A DNA stretch of 39,656 bases from a virus. Below are positions 39,357 through 39,656 of the stretch, piece by piece. The notes beneath the pieces were generated by a model, which was given only the letters and a program-made list of their open reading frames with translations, ran no database searches and had not been told where the DNA came from. The first letter of the stretch is position 1, and the number at the start of each line of letters is the position of its first letter. The stretch is from positions 1 through 39,656 of IMG/VR virus record IMGVR_UViG_3300008108_000630; one strand, 5' to 3'. Position numbers and translations under genes: made by a program.

Positions 39357-39550
39357 ACACTACACCTGCCGCTTGCGTATGTTGTCTGGTAACTCCCGAA
39401 GGAGCTACAGCGACTGAGGGGTAAAACCTTCACTCGCCCTTAGGGGGCATCGCGAAGGTTTACCGAAGCGATGTGGTCGTAAAACTTAAAGCGGTTCGTT
39501 TTACTCCCCTACTATATATAAGGCGGGAAATTAACTCCATTTCCCGTTTT
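39345..39550 (+). ncRNA. Putative structured non-coding RNA ending in an intrinsic terminator
   Basis: No gene is seen, but the strand folds well. CTCC-CGAA-GGAG forms a hairpin around 39393-39404. GGTAAAACCTTC (39420-39431) pairs with GAAGGTTTACC (39454-39464), enclosing a GCCC/GGGC hairpin. GTAAAAC (39479-39485) pairs with GTTTTAC (39498-39504). The same GTTTTAC...CTCCCC strand could instead pair with GAGGGGTAAAAC (39416-39427), so two alternative folds are possible. The RNA would end at the terminator at 39524-39550. Either strand might be used; the terminator orientation points to plus. Confidence 0.45.
39524..39550 (+). terminator. Intrinsic terminator of the right-end transcript
   Basis: CGGGAAAT (39524-39531) pairs perfectly with ATTTCCCG (39539-39546), loop TAACTCC, followed by TTTT. 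Standard plus-strand rho-independent terminator, although the T-run is short. Its presence with no upstream gene implies a plus-strand non-coding transcript. Confidence 0.65.
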
Positions 39551-39656
39551 CTGGTAAAAAATCTTTATAAATGTGATACACCTCACTTACAAACTAGGGC
39601 AAAACGGACATATCGGGCTATATACAGCCAGCTTCACTTTAGCAAATATTTTTATT
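39551..39656. other. Right-end AT-rich non-coding stretch
   Basis: No gene, tRNA or obvious repeat of the left end is seen here. The sequence is AT-rich near its end. If the genome is circular it precedes the left-end promoter. I see no terminal direct repeat long enough to prove circularity. Confidence 0.5.

Overview
This window looks like a (near-)complete genome of a lytic-type tailed phage of an uncultured, fairly AT-rich actinobacterium, most plausibly a freshwater one. The actinobacterial assignment rests on a WhiB-type Fe-S regulator, an HslV/proteasome-like peptidase, and many small proteins I recognise from actinobacteriophages. There is no integrase, no DNA polymerase, no tRNA and no recognisable classical tape-measure or tail-tube gene. 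A very large (1624 aa) protein sits between the portal and capsid genes, and a 636 aa tail protein lies downstream, so I favour a short-tailed (podovirus-like) virion; this is inference.

Layout. Positions 1-226 hold a short control region with a TTGACA-type promoter. From 227 to 5086 on the plus strand runs a chain of about twenty very small genes. Most are stop/start-coupled (ATGA or TAATG), several are zinc-ribbon-like, and the last encodes a lytic-transglycosylase-like protein. A hairpin terminator region at 5101-5171 separates this chain from the convergent minus-strand genes. From 11778 down to 5162 on the minus strand lie the replication/regulation genes: proteasome-like peptidase, Cas4/RecB-type nuclease (broken), WhiB, RecA-fold helicase, Holliday-junction-resolvase-like nuclease, CHC2 and Toprim primase pieces, DUF1599-like protein, sigma-like factor, a second nuclease, an FmdB-like zinc ribbon and a methyltransferase. 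Positions 11779-12197 are a regulatory intergenic region plus one plus-strand zinc-ribbon gene. From 39264 down to 12263 on the minus strand is the late operon: terminase, portal, 1624 aa protein, two further putative internal proteins, scaffold, capsid (broken), a run of Lys-rich miniproteins, collagen-like fibre, glycosyltransferase, adaptor, a threefold fibre/small-protein cassette, Endo VII-type HNH nuclease, tail protein and lysis genes. It ends at a strong intrinsic terminator (12203-12237).

Positions 39265-39656 are non-coding and unusually rich in signals. They contain two perfect DnaA boxes beside an AT-rich tract, a palindrome, and a roughly 200 nt strongly structured plus-strand segment ending in an intrinsic terminator. 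A composite 39 nt element with fixed spacing occurs here and again upstream of the proteasome-like operon. Because transcription diverges from this region and from the first 226 bases, the two window ends may be one divergent origin/control region of a circular or circularly permuted genome.

How the parts may work together (inference). The phage carries its own primase and helicase but apparently relies on host DnaA and host polymerase. WhiB, the sigma-like factor and the shared 39 nt element are candidates for transcriptional timing. Two core genes (capsid and Cas4-like nuclease) each appear to lack a conserved internal block and change frame at that point, which is either an assembly problem or real gene decay and should be checked first.
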